DNA from: Leptospiraceae bacterium
GTDB lineage: Bacteria; Spirochaetota; Leptospiria; Leptospirales; Leptonemataceae
DNA length: 64,000 nucleotides
NCBI GenBank assembly: GCA_025059995.1
Contig: JANXCF010000007.1
Span: forward strand, 37,994 to 101,993
Direction of reading: 5' to 3'
This document shows positions 8,986 through 17,305 of the stretch, piece by piece (position 1 is the stretch's first letter; every line of letters starts with the position of its first letter). Position numbers and translations under genes: made by a program. The notes under the pieces are model-generated. The model worked only from the letters and a program-made list of their open reading frames with translations, had not been told where the DNA came from and made no database searches.

Positions 8986-9969
8986 TTATTGTTTATCCCA
9001 GTATTCTCTTTTTGCTTTTACGTGTTCTGAATATGTTTTTGAGAAATGATGTCTACCTCCTTCAATTCGAACGAAAAAAAGATAATCGGTTTCCGCAGGA
9101 TAAAAGGCAGCTTTTAAAGCAAAGAAACCAGGGTTAGAAATGGGAGTAGGAGGCAGTCCTTTGTATTTATAGGTGTTATAGGGGGAATCAATTTCTAAAT
9201 CTTTAAGTGTGAGTTTTTTCTTTGGGTCTTTTAAGATATATTGTATAGTAGGATCAGCTTGTAGTTTCATCTTTTTTTTCAGACGATTGTAATACACACT
9301 TGCCATCAGAGATAACTCTTCCTTATGGACAGCTTCTCTTTCTATGATGGAGGCGATGATGATTTTTTCATAGAGTTCTTTCGGGGTAAGTTTTTGGTAG
9401 TCAGCAATTTCTGAGAGTTTTTTGAAAAAGAACTTTATCATGATTTCGTGGATAGTTTTAATAGGGAGCTGAGGATCAATCGTATAAGTTTCTGGGAAAA
9501 GAAAACCTTCAGTAGTAGGACCATAAATGTTGTATTTTTTTAGAATCTCCGGGTCCTTTGTTAAAGAGAGAAATTCTTCTTTTGTTTGGATGTAATTTTG
9601 TTCGAGAAAGTATTCGGCAATCTGTTCGTTGGTCCATCCTTCAATGATGGTGAACTGTATCATTTTGACTTTCCCACTAACTAAAAGATCCAAAATCTCT
9701 AATGACGTCATCAGGGTTTGGATTTCGTAAACTCCCGCTTTGATATTGGAATGAAAATAGAAAAGCTTGGCTAAAACCAAAAAGAAATCCGAGCTCCGAA
9801 TGAGGTTTTCTTGTTTTAGTTTTTGCGCTACATATGATAGACTTTTCCCTCTGGGTACTGTGAACAAAACTTGAGTTGCTTCTTGTTGCGGGGATGAGTT
9901 CAAAAATAAAAAAAAAACCAAGCTTAGAAATAGTATTGTTGATGTAATGAGTAAATATCGAGATTTCAT
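8986..9969 (-). CDS. mltG: Endolytic murein transglycosylase MltG
   Basis: The 327-residue inner-membrane enzyme cleaves nascent peptidoglycan glycan strands and so sets strand length. It has an N-terminal transmembrane anchor (YLLITSTILFLSLVFFLFL), a LysM-like segment (VPRGKSLSYVAQKL), and the YceG catalytic domain. The catalytic glutamate is E210 in ASIIEREA, and the following ASVYYNRLKK and LQADPTIQY motifs are typical. Length matches family members. Its start overlaps the upstream glycosyltransferase by 4 bp, so the two are co-translated. Its 3' end nearly meets the SGNH gene. Confidence 0.93.
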   Translation of the reverse strand: MKSRYLLITSTILFLSLVFFLFLNSSPQQEATQVLFTVPRGKSLSYVAQKLKQENLIRSSDFFLVLAKLFYFHSNIKAGVYEIQTLMTSLEILDLLVSGKVKMIQFTIIEGWTNEQIAEYFLEQNYIQTKEEFLSLTKDPEILKKYNIYGPTTEGFLFPETYTIDPQLPIKTIHEIMIKFFFKKLSEIADYQKLTPKELYEKIIIASIIEREAVHKEELSLMASVYYNRLKKKMKLQADPTIQYILKDPKKKLTLKDLEIDSPYNTYKYKGLPPTPISNPGFFALKAAFYPAETDYLFFVRIEGGRHHFSKTYSEHVKAKREYWDKQ

Positions 9970-10781
9970 GATTTTTTTTGGTATTGGTAGTCTTTTCGTA
10001 GATTTGATGGGCGTTCAATGAATTGATGTTTTAGTTCATAGATTTTTGCTTCTTTCAGAAAAGAAGAAAAAGCAGAGGCAACAGATATAATAAAACCAGG
10101 ATAACCATCCAAAAAACCCCTTTTTACGAAATAGATTTCTATAAACTTCGATATGGGTTTGTAGATTGATCGAAAAACACTGAATTTTTTCTTTCGATGA
10201 TAACGATTAAAAGCAACTATAGAAGAAAACTTATTGATGGTATCAATCTGATGGGAGAGATCTTTAAAACTATAATGCAAGATGTCTCCTTTGAGTTTTT
10301 TCCCTTTTCCTTGGATGACGATATAGTCATGAGGGTTTTCTCCTTCCCATTTCGCAAACCCTTTTCGAAACAAACGGTATTTCCTTTGGGGATACCAACC
10401 ACTATGATAAATAAACTTTCCTAAATGGTAGGTCAGACGAGGGATTTGAAATCCCGTGTACTGGTTCATGATCTCAGGATGATTTTTCAAAAAGAGGATT
10501 TCTTTTTTGAGGGTTTCGGATACCCTTTCGTCGGCATCCAAAGATAGTATCCACTCATGGCTACAAAGTTCAATGGCTCGGTTTTTTTGTTCCACATGTC
10601 CATCGAAGGGATGTTCGTAAAATTTTACTTTATCGAAAGATAAACAAATTTCTTTCGTTCGATCTGTGCTATAGGAGTCAAGCACTACGATCTCGTCGCA
10701 GATCTCAAGTAGTGATTGTATACATTCACGAATGTTTTGCTCTTCGTTATAGGTGATGATGGCAGCACTAATAGAAACCAT
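9966..10781 (-). CDS. Family 2 glycosyltransferase (WaaE/KdtX-like)
   Basis: This 271-residue GT-A fold enzyme resembles the WaaE/KdtX group that adds glucose to the lipopolysaccharide core. Motifs are AAIITYNEEQNIRECIQSL at the N-terminus, VVLDSYSTDRT, and LSLDADERVS, whose DxD should hold the metal and nucleotide sugar. The C-terminal half carries a short hydrophobic segment (GYPGFIISVASAFSSF). It acts on the cytoplasmic face of the membrane. It sits directly upstream of mltG with a 4-bp overlap. Acceptor and sugar are not known. Confidence 0.85.
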   Translation of the reverse strand: MVSISAAIITYNEEQNIRECIQSLLEICDEIVVLDSYSTDRTKEICLSFDKVKFYEHPFDGHVEQKNRAIELCSHEWILSLDADERVSETLKKEILFLKNHPEIMNQYTGFQIPRLTYHLGKFIYHSGWYPQRKYRLFRKGFAKWEGENPHDYIVIQGKGKKLKGDILHYSFKDLSHQIDTINKFSSIVAFNRYHRKKKFSVFRSIYKPISKFIEIYFVKRGFLDGYPGFIISVASAFSSFLKEAKIYELKHQFIERPSNLRKDYQYQKKS

Positions 10782-10784
10782 AAG

Positions 10785-10940
10785 TTATGTGTCTTCTTTG
10801 ATGTCTGGTGTTTCATCCAAAGTAGAATGAAGGTGCTCAATCGCCTTTTTGTGGGTTAACACCAAATACAAGGACCAAAAAAACAAAATCGTAACAAAAG
10901 AAACCGAAAAAATCATGATGATCCAACCACCAATCGTCAT
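10785..10940 (-). CDS. MetS-like small subunit of the NSS transporter
   Basis: This is a 51-residue protein beginning MTIGGWIIMIFSVSFVTI. It has one transmembrane helix followed by SLYLVLTHKK and an acidic tail. Layout, size and position match the small MetS-type subunits found after bacterial NSS transporters (known from the MetPS methionine system), where they are needed for transport. The ATG at 10940 has AAGGAG 7 nt upstream. A second in-frame ATG two codons earlier lies too close to that site. The gene begins 2 bp after the transporter stop, so it is translationally coupled. Confidence 0.8.
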   Translation of the reverse strand: MTIGGWIIMIFSVSFVTILFFWSLYLVLTHKKAIEHLHSTLDETPDIKEDT

Positions 10941-10942
10941 AG

Positions 10943-12505
10943 TCATACTCCTTGACTTTGTTTATTCCAATTCCGGTTTGCTTGAGCAATGAGTAAAATA
11001 AAAAACAAAGATAACAACACCACGAAGGAAAAAGTAATTCTTGCCGTTGGATTTTGGACAAGGGTCTCAACATATAGTGGAAGTTTTTGGTATAACCAAC
11101 TGATGAAGATAATCAGTAAATATGCAGGAGAAATATACTTTATCACAAAAACAAAAAGCCTTGGGATTTTCATGATGGAACCTACTTGTGCTTCTTGATA
11201 GACTTTTTCAGCTCCGTAAATCCACCCACCAATCAAGATTTGGATGGTTGCTAAAAGAAAAATCCCCAATGTGCCAATCCAGAAGTCCATATTGTCCAAA
11301 GCAATTAGGTCCTTCGAAAAAAACATCACAAACAAAGTTCCCATCAACGTAACAAAAGAAAGTAGACTAATGCTTGCTCTACGTCCGACATTTAATCCTT
11401 CTTCGAAAAATGCGATGGCAGGTTGTAGCATTGAAATTGAACTTGTCAACGCAGCGATAAAAAGTAGAAAAAACCACAAGAAACCAAAAAGTCCTCCCAA
11501 AGGCATCTTTTCGAAAACGTTCGGAAGTGTAATAAACCCCAATTGAAAGACGCTATCAGTTATTCCTTCTTGTCCTAAAAAAATGAAAGCAGCTGGAATA
11601 GTAATCAAACCACCTAAGGCGACCTCAGCGAAGGAATTTCCGGCAGCAGAGGTTGTTCCAGAAAGAATCACATCGTCATCTTTTTTGAGATAACTTGCAT
11701 AAGTAATTATCACGCCAAATCCTACGGAAAGAGAAAAGAAAATTTGACCAGCAGCAGCAAGCCACATGTCGGCATTCAACAAAGACTCAAAAAACGATTT
11801 TTCTGATGTATCCGGATTCCACATAAAACCCAAACCATTTATGACATTTCTTTCAGGGTGCTCGGGGTTTGGTGTTCCCAACGTCAAAACACGAATTAAA
11901 ATCACGAAAGAGATTACGAACAACAAGGGAATGCCAATTTTACTGACCACTTCAATCCCTTTTACCAAACCACGATAGATTATCCACATGTTCAAGAGAT
12001 AACAAAATAAAACAAAAAAAAGAACCGGAGTTTGTCGGGTATCAAACAAAATCCCGTCTTGATTGATTCCGGTAGAACGAACAAAGAATTCTTTATAAAC
12101 ATTGGGGTCGTTATTGAACAAAGGAAAACTTCCCACAAGATACAAAAAAGCATAATATAAACTCCAAGCTTCGATGATGATATAATACATAAAAATTCCT
12201 ACTGGTACCAAAAGTCCTAAAAAACCTAAATAAGGAGATAACGGATTTTTCCATAAAATACGAAATATCCCTGGAGTTGAATGAAATCCTTTTTGTCCCC
12301 CTGTTCTTCCGATGGTCCATTCCATCCATGCTATGGGAATTCCTAAAAAGATCAGAGCAAAGAAATAAGGAATCATAAAGGTTCCACCTTCGTATTTTGC
12401 AGCAAGCCCGGGGAAGCGAATGAAATTACCTAACCCAATCGCACTTCCCATCACAGCAAGAACAACGCCAATCAAGGACCCCCAATTTTCTCTTTGGGAT
12501 TTCAT
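10943..12505 (-). CDS. Sodium-dependent amino-acid transporter, NSS (SNF) family
   Basis: The 520-residue polytopic protein belongs to the neurotransmitter:sodium symporter family (LeuT-like), importing amino acids with Na+. The N-terminus has SLIGVVLAVMGSAIGLGNFIRFPGLAAKYEGG, split here as the Na+/substrate-binding unwound helix 1. Helix 6 has WLAAAGQIFFSLSVGFG. About 12 membrane segments are expected. A good GGAGGAAAG ribosome binding site lies before the ATG. The MetS-like gene follows at 2 bp, pointing to a methionine/alanine-type transporter, though the substrate is unproven. Confidence 0.92.
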   Translation of the reverse strand: MKSQRENWGSLIGVVLAVMGSAIGLGNFIRFPGLAAKYEGGTFMIPYFFALIFLGIPIAWMEWTIGRTGGQKGFHSTPGIFRILWKNPLSPYLGFLGLLVPVGIFMYYIIIEAWSLYYAFLYLVGSFPLFNNDPNVYKEFFVRSTGINQDGILFDTRQTPVLFFVLFCYLLNMWIIYRGLVKGIEVVSKIGIPLLFVISFVILIRVLTLGTPNPEHPERNVINGLGFMWNPDTSEKSFFESLLNADMWLAAAGQIFFSLSVGFGVIITYASYLKKDDDVILSGTTSAAGNSFAEVALGGLITIPAAFIFLGQEGITDSVFQLGFITLPNVFEKMPLGGLFGFLWFFLLFIAALTSSISMLQPAIAFFEEGLNVGRRASISLLSFVTLMGTLFVMFFSKDLIALDNMDFWIGTLGIFLLATIQILIGGWIYGAEKVYQEAQVGSIMKIPRLFVFVIKYISPAYLLIIFISWLYQKLPLYVETLVQNPTARITFSFVVLLSLFFILLIAQANRNWNKQSQGV

Positions 12506-12592
12506 ATTTTCTCTTTCCTCCTTTTTTATTGCATTGAAATCCTGATAAGAAAATCAGATGTCAAATAATTTTCCTTTGAGGAAGAAAAAACG

Positions 12593-13348
12593 TTATTTAA
12601 CAGGAAAGTGTTCGTTTTTACACTTGGTTGTGTCAATGTATTTGTAAAAGTTTATCGTCATGGATTCTAAAGCAGTTTTGTTTTGGAAGGTTTGTATTTT
12701 GAGTTGCTTGGGGTATTTTGTTTCGTAAAATTTATCAACAAAGTTCACTATTGCATAGTAAGAGTCTTGTGGTTTTTGGTAGATAACTTTTTCGAGGCGG
12801 AGGGGATCTTCATTTCGAAAGTAAAAAGTGATTACGTCTCCATTTTGTGTATATTGAACAATCCATTGTTGGTTTTCGAATTTCCAGTCTTGGGTTTGGA
12901 AAAGTTCGGTAGGGAGCTTCCCAAAAAGTATGTCCTGAAACAACGCAAAAGGGATTTGGATTTGGTTATTTACTACGCTACCCAAAGAAACGTCTTTAAG
13001 AGGGAGTTTTAGAACTCCTTCTTTATTCGGATGGGATAAATAAGCTATTTTGTCAATCACTGTGATCCAACTGATGGTTAAACCCAAAGTCGGTTCAATC
13101 AAGATAACTCGAATGCGTTGGTTTACGTTATCGGCTCTGACCGAACCTTCAGCATTTTGTTGACCATACTGGGGGATATTCAAGTTCGTTCGAAAAGATA
13201 ACAAAAAACAATTGGGAGGTTGATAGAATTCCTTGAGCTTTTGTTTGTATTCTTCTAAGTAGGTTTCTGTGGTTTTGTTTTCCTCAGCATTAGCATGAAA
13301 AAAAGTAATCAAGATAAAAAACAAAAAAAGCAAAATTGTTGGCTTCAT
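12593..13348 (-). CDS. Exported LolA/LppX-like lipoprotein-sorting protein
   Basis: The 251-residue product has a clear signal peptide (MKPTILLFLFFILITFFHANA, cleaved before EENK). The mature part is beta-rich with strand patterns similar to LolA-type half-barrels: RIRVILIEPTLGLTISWITVIDKIAYLSH, then a C-terminal part on YAIVNFVDKFYETKYPKQLKI. Such proteins carry lipids or lipoproteins across the periplasm. Similarity is structural in style only, so the name is tentative. It begins 2 bp after the stop of the small basic protein gene and is likely co-transcribed with it. Confidence 0.55.
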   Translation of the reverse strand: MKPTILLFLFFILITFFHANAEENKTTETYLEEYKQKLKEFYQPPNCFLLSFRTNLNIPQYGQQNAEGSVRADNVNQRIRVILIEPTLGLTISWITVIDKIAYLSHPNKEGVLKLPLKDVSLGSVVNNQIQIPFALFQDILFGKLPTELFQTQDWKFENQQWIVQYTQNGDVITFYFRNEDPLRLEKVIYQKPQDSYYAIVNFVDKFYETKYPKQLKIQTFQNKTALESMTINFYKYIDTTKCKNEHFPVK

Positions 13349-13350
13349 GA

Positions 13351-13470
13351 TTATGGATTTGAGGATTTGGATTTTTTAGCTTGCATTTTTTGTAATTTTC
13401 TTTTTTCTTTTAGTTTTCGTATCCTTTTTCGATGTTTTCTTTTGACATTTCTTGTTTTGGAATTTGCCAT
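13351..13470 (-). CDS. 39-residue very basic protein (AURKAIP1/COX24-like, mS38-like)
   Basis: This short gene encodes a 39-residue protein beginning MANSKTRNVKRKHRKRIRKL and continuing almost entirely with K and R. The KRKHRKRIRK core resembles the AURKAIP1/COX24 domain (DUF1713), the mitochondrial ribosomal protein mS38 motif also seen in small bacterial proteins. An RNA- or ribosome-associated role is inferred. No strong ribosome binding site is visible before the ATG. It is the first gene of a reverse pair with the LolA-like gene, 80 bp from the divergent gene at 13551. Confidence 0.6.
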   Translation of the reverse strand: MANSKTRNVKRKHRKRIRKLKEKRKLQKMQAKKSKSSNP

Positions 13471-13550
13471 GTGTCAAAGTTTATTAAATTCTTTGTGTTT
13501 TCTACATTTTTTTGTATTGATGAAAAATAATTTTTTGGGGAATACGAAAT

Positions 13551-14768
13551 ATGCTTTATATCTTATGGAAACAAATCCTAAAGTATAAAAACTTGTTTTT
13601 GCTTTTTGGATTGTTTTGGTTGATTGTTGGTTTTTTTATTTATTACTATCGTTATCAATGGGTATCGTTTCTATACCGCCTTACGACAAACCCGCAACCA
13701 TTTCAAAAACAAAATCCAGAAAAAGCTTATCATGATTTTTTTCTACCAGCTGTAGAAATTTTAGAGAAACATCAAGTCAACCTCAAGGTCATGAAGGAAA
13801 TTTGTCCTCAAGAAATCCAATCAACCATTTTGATTGATGATAGTTATCGCTGGGATTTTATCAAAAAGTATAATTTATTTTCTTTTGAAAAAAACTTCAT
13901 AACGGTGCAACCCACCAGTTATTGGCAGGAAAAACAACAATACGTAAATCAAGCCATTTTACTTCTCAAAGAAGCAATCAAGTACGCTTACATAATCCCA
14001 GAAAACATAACGAAAGACCAAAAGAGAATTCTACTTCCTTTACTTTTACAAGAATGCTTTGATGCATTATGCCTTCCTCAAGAAGGAAAGCCTTATTGGT
14101 ATCAATACATCCTTTACTGGGAAAGTCGCTATTATAACGAAATGAAAAAACAAAATCCTCAAGCTTGGGGATTCCCCTTTGATTTGGATTTGAATTTACT
14201 GGAAGTTCTACGAGATGAACCGAATTATAAATTCGCATTAGTAAATTATGTGAATAGATATGTCCCGCATGAAGCCATATTGAAATGTCCCAGTGATGAT
14301 CCTATATGCAATGCTATCTACTTAGAAGAATATCTTCACTTTTTTGATAAGTTAATTTTTGTTTCTGAACCTTCGGAGTTGGGAACTTACTTTCTCAGTC
14401 AAGCAAGACTATACGTCATAAAAGGGAATCAAACTCAACAAAAAGAATACTGGCAATTGGCTTTAGATCGATACAAAGGAGCAAGTGAGTTTTCTAATAC
14501 TCAAATTGATGCCTATTTGGAAATGGTCTATGTTTTATTAAATCTCGGGCGAATTGAAGAAGCTCTCCAAAAAACAGAAGAATTTCTTTCCATCAAACCT
14601 TCATCTATCTTACAAGAGGACTTTTACAGAAAGGTTTTATATCTCTTATTTTTACAATTGAATCGGTATGAAGAAGCGAGTTGTATTCAAAATCCCCTAT
14701 ATGAAACTCCCTTTTGTAAGAGCCTTCGTAAGAAATATGGACTTCATGATGACAATGAGACTTCATAA
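13551..14768 (+). CDS. Hypothetical membrane-anchored TPR-like protein
   Basis: I do not recognise this 405-residue protein. An N-terminal transmembrane helix (FLLFGLFWLIVGFFIYYY, about residues 16-34) anchors it, probably leaving the rest outside the cytoplasm. The C-terminal 130 residues form helical pairs that look like TPR units (YFLSQARLYVIKGNQ ... AYLEMVYVLLNLGRIEEAL). There is no enzyme motif. It may be a scaffold in the cell envelope. It is transcribed away from the basic-protein gene. Confidence 0.6.
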   Translation: MLYILWKQILKYKNLFLLFGLFWLIVGFFIYYYRYQWVSFLYRLTTNPQPFQKQNPEKAYHDFFLPAVEILEKHQVNLKVMKEICPQEIQSTILIDDSYRWDFIKKYNLFSFEKNFITVQPTSYWQEKQQYVNQAILLLKEAIKYAYIIPENITKDQKRILLPLLLQECFDALCLPQEGKPYWYQYILYWESRYYNEMKKQNPQAWGFPFDLDLNLLEVLRDEPNYKFALVNYVNRYVPHEAILKCPSDDPICNAIYLEEYLHFFDKLIFVSEPSELGTYFLSQARLYVIKGNQTQQKEYWQLALDRYKGASEFSNTQIDAYLEMVYVLLNLGRIEEALQKTEEFLSIKPSSILQEDFYRKVLYLLFLQLNRYEEASCIQNPLYETPFCKSLRKKYGLHDDNETS

Positions 14769-14808
14769 AATCAGTTGAATTTGTTTTGATAAAAAAAAAA
14801 CTGGATAC

Positions 14809-14973
14809 ATGGCAAAAGAAAAACCCAAGCGAAAAAAGATCAACAAGATGACCTTAGAAGAAATCGAAGAAGCCATAAAAAAAACCTTAGAGCACATGAA
14901 GAATCTCAATAGCAAATACGCACAGCACTTGCTTCAACGTAAAAATGAACTCTTAACTCAAAAGAAGAATTAA
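14809..14973 (+). CDS. 54-residue basic coiled-coil protein, hypothetical
   Basis: A small gene, 40 bp after the TPR-like gene, encodes MAKEKPKRKKINKMTLEEIE followed by a single amphipathic helix (AIKKTLEHMKNLNSKYAQHLL). The lysine-rich start and helical body suggest a nucleic-acid- or ribosome-associated small protein, but I do not recognise it. Its stop is 1 bp from the stop of the opposing 100-residue gene. No terminator is visible between them. Confidence 0.5.
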   Translation: MAKEKPKRKKINKMTLEEIEEAIKKTLEHMKNLNSKYAQHLLQRKNELLTQKKN

Positions 14974-14974
14974 T

Positions 14975-15277
14975 TTATCCTTGACTATCGAAATAAAATC
15001 CTTTGGGTTCTTTGTCCAGCTCAGTAATAAAGTGTCTTGTAAAGGGAATGGCTAAGTAAATTAGCCTTTTGATTTCTTTTGGTTTTATCAAGGATTTTTG
15101 CAGTTCTTCTAAGGAAACCCTTTTTTCTTCGTTTTGTTCTTTGTTTTTTTCTTGGAAGTGCTTGAGGGGATCATTTTGAGGAATTTTTTCTTGATTTTTT
15201 AGAATCACATCATGCGGGTCGTGAGGATTAGGATAAGCTCGATGAATATCATTAGGAAAACTTATACCCGCCATCAT
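14975..15277 (-). CDS. Hypothetical protein, about 100 residues
   Basis: The product is hydrophilic, with no signal peptide or membrane segment. The middle is rich in E, K and Q, and the C-terminal part (RLIYLAIPFTRHFITEL) is the only hydrophobic stretch. I do not recognise a family. Two adjacent ATG codons (15277 and 15274) could start it. Upstream spacing to the lipoprotein gene on the same strand is 111 bp, so co-transcription is possible. Confidence 0.45.
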   Translation of the reverse strand: MMAGISFPNDIHRAYPNPHDPHDVILKNQEKIPQNDPLKHFQEKNKEQNEEKRVSLEELQKSLIKPKEIKRLIYLAIPFTRHFITELDKEPKGFYFDSQG

Positions 15278-15388
15278 AAAGATTATCGAAAAAAAGCTTT
15301 CTTACTTTAAAAGTTGGGAAAACAAAATTTTTTCTCTATGTCAACAAAAATTTGGTTGTGATTCAGTTTTTGACGTTGAATTAAAGCA

Positions 15389-15844
15389 TTACCATTCCTG
15401 TGGATCACAATAATAATGAACAATGATTTTACATTGATTTGGGAAAATGGGTATGATTTCTTGGATTTTTGCTTCATCAAGGCATTTACGCCAAAGGGAA
15501 TAATAATTGTTTTTTAGTTGATCATACCAGAGCCTTTGGGATTCGATGTATTTCTCTGTTATCCCGAGCCATTTACTGTGAGCGTGGATTTGTGCTTCTT
15601 TGACACATTGATTGAGCCGGTGTTCGTAAGGTTCTTTTTGTGAATTTGGGATTCGCCCATACCCAATGATTTGAATAAAATCTTTTCCATAAAAAAAATC
15701 ATGATGATTAGGAGGTAGGGGACTTTTCGGGGATTGTATTTGACAACTCCAAAAAATGAAAAAAATAAAGAGAAGATGAAGCTTTGGTATCTTTTGGGAG
15801 TTTTGGTTATTGGGAACATTTATCCTAAAACTTTTCCTGAACAT
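15389..15844 (-). CDS. Putative lipoprotein, LPP20-like
   Basis: The predicted 151-residue protein has a positively charged N-terminus, a hydrophobic core (LHLLFIFFIFWSC) and a spirochaete-style relaxed lipobox ending at the cysteine. Downstream, IQIIGYGRIPNS and a helix with conserved small residues recall LPP20/FlgP-type lipoproteins, but this is weak. The start is uncertain: ATG 15844 or 15871. Either way the 5' end overlaps the divergent VWA gene, whose likely ATG is 15776. Such 5'-5' overlap is unusual. Confidence 0.5.
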   Translation of the reverse strand: MFRKSFRINVPNNQNSQKIPKLHLLFIFFIFWSCQIQSPKSPLPPNHHDFFYGKDFIQIIGYGRIPNSQKEPYEHRLNQCVKEAQIHAHSKWLGITEKYIESQRLWYDQLKNNYYSLWRKCLDEAKIQEIIPIFPNQCKIIVHYYCDPQEW

Positions 15845-17305
15845 CTTGCGATCTTCCCTTTTTATGTCCAAAACTCATCAGATAAAATTCTTTCTCCTAT
15901 GGAATTACCAGTGCTTTTGCAGGATGCAACCATATTCTTAGCAAGACTTCAGTTTCAATATACTTTTCTTTCGTCGGAAAAACTAAATTTGGATTATCCT
16001 CAATATCAAGAAGGTTTGACGGAGCTACAGGCTCGTGTGCAGCTTTTAGAGATTTGTGGAAAAAATGAGTTTTCGTATTTTCACGTGGGGGAAGCATATT
16101 TTTTAACTTCTGAGAGTGTGCAATTATATCAAGTCATTTTTTCTTGTAAAACCATGCAAAAGCTATATCAAATCAAAACCCAAACAAAGATCGACAAACT
16201 CCAATCTACTTTAGCAAACAACCTGAAAAAAATCCTTCCTTTCTTGGTGGAAAATCCTCAATACCAACGATGGTTGTCGAAATTTCAAAAACAAAATCAA
16301 ATATTTGTTCTTTTAGATAGTTCTGGTTCCATGAGTTCTTTACTTCCCATCCTTCGTTCTTCCCTAAATCCAGAACTCCATCATCTTTATGTTGTTTATA
16401 AAAATCAAAATCTAAAGCTAATAAAAGATTTTAGTGAATACATTCCCTCAGAAAGTTTGCATACAGAAGATTTAGTTTTTTCTCTTCGACAAATCCAAAG
16501 AGAATTGATACCTTATCAGTCGGAACTCTGGATCTTTTTTGATTCTTTACAAACAGATCGATATTTTCGAGAATTGGGGTTTCTTTTAAAAACAATCACT
16601 ACGAAAGGGATCAGAGTAAAAATTTTTCAGACCTATAAACTGCCCTTAGAGGTGTGGAGTGAACTAGAAAATTTTCGAAACATAGAAAATGTAGAATTCG
16701 TCCCTGTGGTTTATGGAAGGGTTTGTGGGTATGAGAACGGCTTTCGTAGTTTTTTCGTTCGCTATGGGAAAATCTTATCACTTTGTGAAGAAGAATATCA
16801 AGTTGAGTATCTAAAAAGTATTTATAACATAAAAGAATGTCCCAGATTGGAAATGTATCTTTACACACCATCTGAGTTAGATTTGGATTGGGTATGTTCG
16901 GCTTATGAGAAGAAAAACAAAACCAAGTTGGTATATGCAAGCAGCGTGGTTTCTGATTTGGAAAGACAAATTCACAAAGCTTCCCAACAACTTCGTTCAA
17001 ATCAAACATACTATAAGGTTTTACTAAAAGATGAAACTAAAGCTTTCTGGATCCGCCTTTCGAATCGACAAATCCTAAACTCTCTTTTGGAATACAAAAA
17101 TAAAAACCAGAACTTTTATATAGGGTTGTCTTTTTATAAACGAGATTTTGTAGAGAATGTCCCAGATAAAATTTTGATTTTAGACTCAAAAGAAGTGCCT
17201 AGATTGTTTTTACGAAGTTTTTTAGAAATGGAAAAAAAGAAATACCTTTCCTCAGATGATATTTATTTTTTCTTTGTGCAAGTATTGGACGTTCGCTATG
17301 AATAA
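15776..17305 (+). CDS. Exported VWA-domain protein
   Basis: The 509-residue product has a signal peptide-like start (MKLWYLLGVLVIGNIYP) and a von Willebrand A-type domain whose metal-binding MIDAS motif is DSSGSM at residues 181-186, after the strand IFVLL. Residues 20-160 hold an unassigned N-terminal domain. A cysteine-containing region follows the VWA. VWA domains mediate metal-dependent protein binding, so it may be an envelope sensor or scaffold. The ATG at 15776 is preferred because an AAAGAGAAG site precedes it. Its last 8 bp overlap the kinase gene, tying it to the two-component pair downstream. Confidence 0.65.
   Translation: MKLWYLLGVLVIGNIYPKTFPEHLAIFPFYVQNSSDKILSPMELPVLLQDATIFLARLQFQYTFLSSEKLNLDYPQYQEGLTELQARVQLLEICGKNEFSYFHVGEAYFLTSESVQLYQVIFSCKTMQKLYQIKTQTKIDKLQSTLANNLKKILPFLVENPQYQRWLSKFQKQNQIFVLLDSSGSMSSLLPILRSSLNPELHHLYVVYKNQNLKLIKDFSEYIPSESLHTEDLVFSLRQIQRELIPYQSELWIFFDSLQTDRYFRELGFLLKTITTKGIRVKIFQTYKLPLEVWSELENFRNIENVEFVPVVYGRVCGYENGFRSFFVRYGKILSLCEEEYQVEYLKSIYNIKECPRLEMYLYTPSELDLDWVCSAYEKKNKTKLVYASSVVSDLERQIHKASQQLRSNQTYYKVLLKDETKAFWIRLSNRQILNSLLEYKNKNQNFYIGLSFYKRDFVENVPDKILILDSKEVPRLFLRSFLEMEKKKYLSSDDIYFFFVQVLDVRYE

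Noticed and set aside
10837..11073. A 78-residue reverse reading frame
   Set aside because: It overlaps the transporter end and the MetS-like gene in another frame; the latter has a ribosome site, family length and layout.
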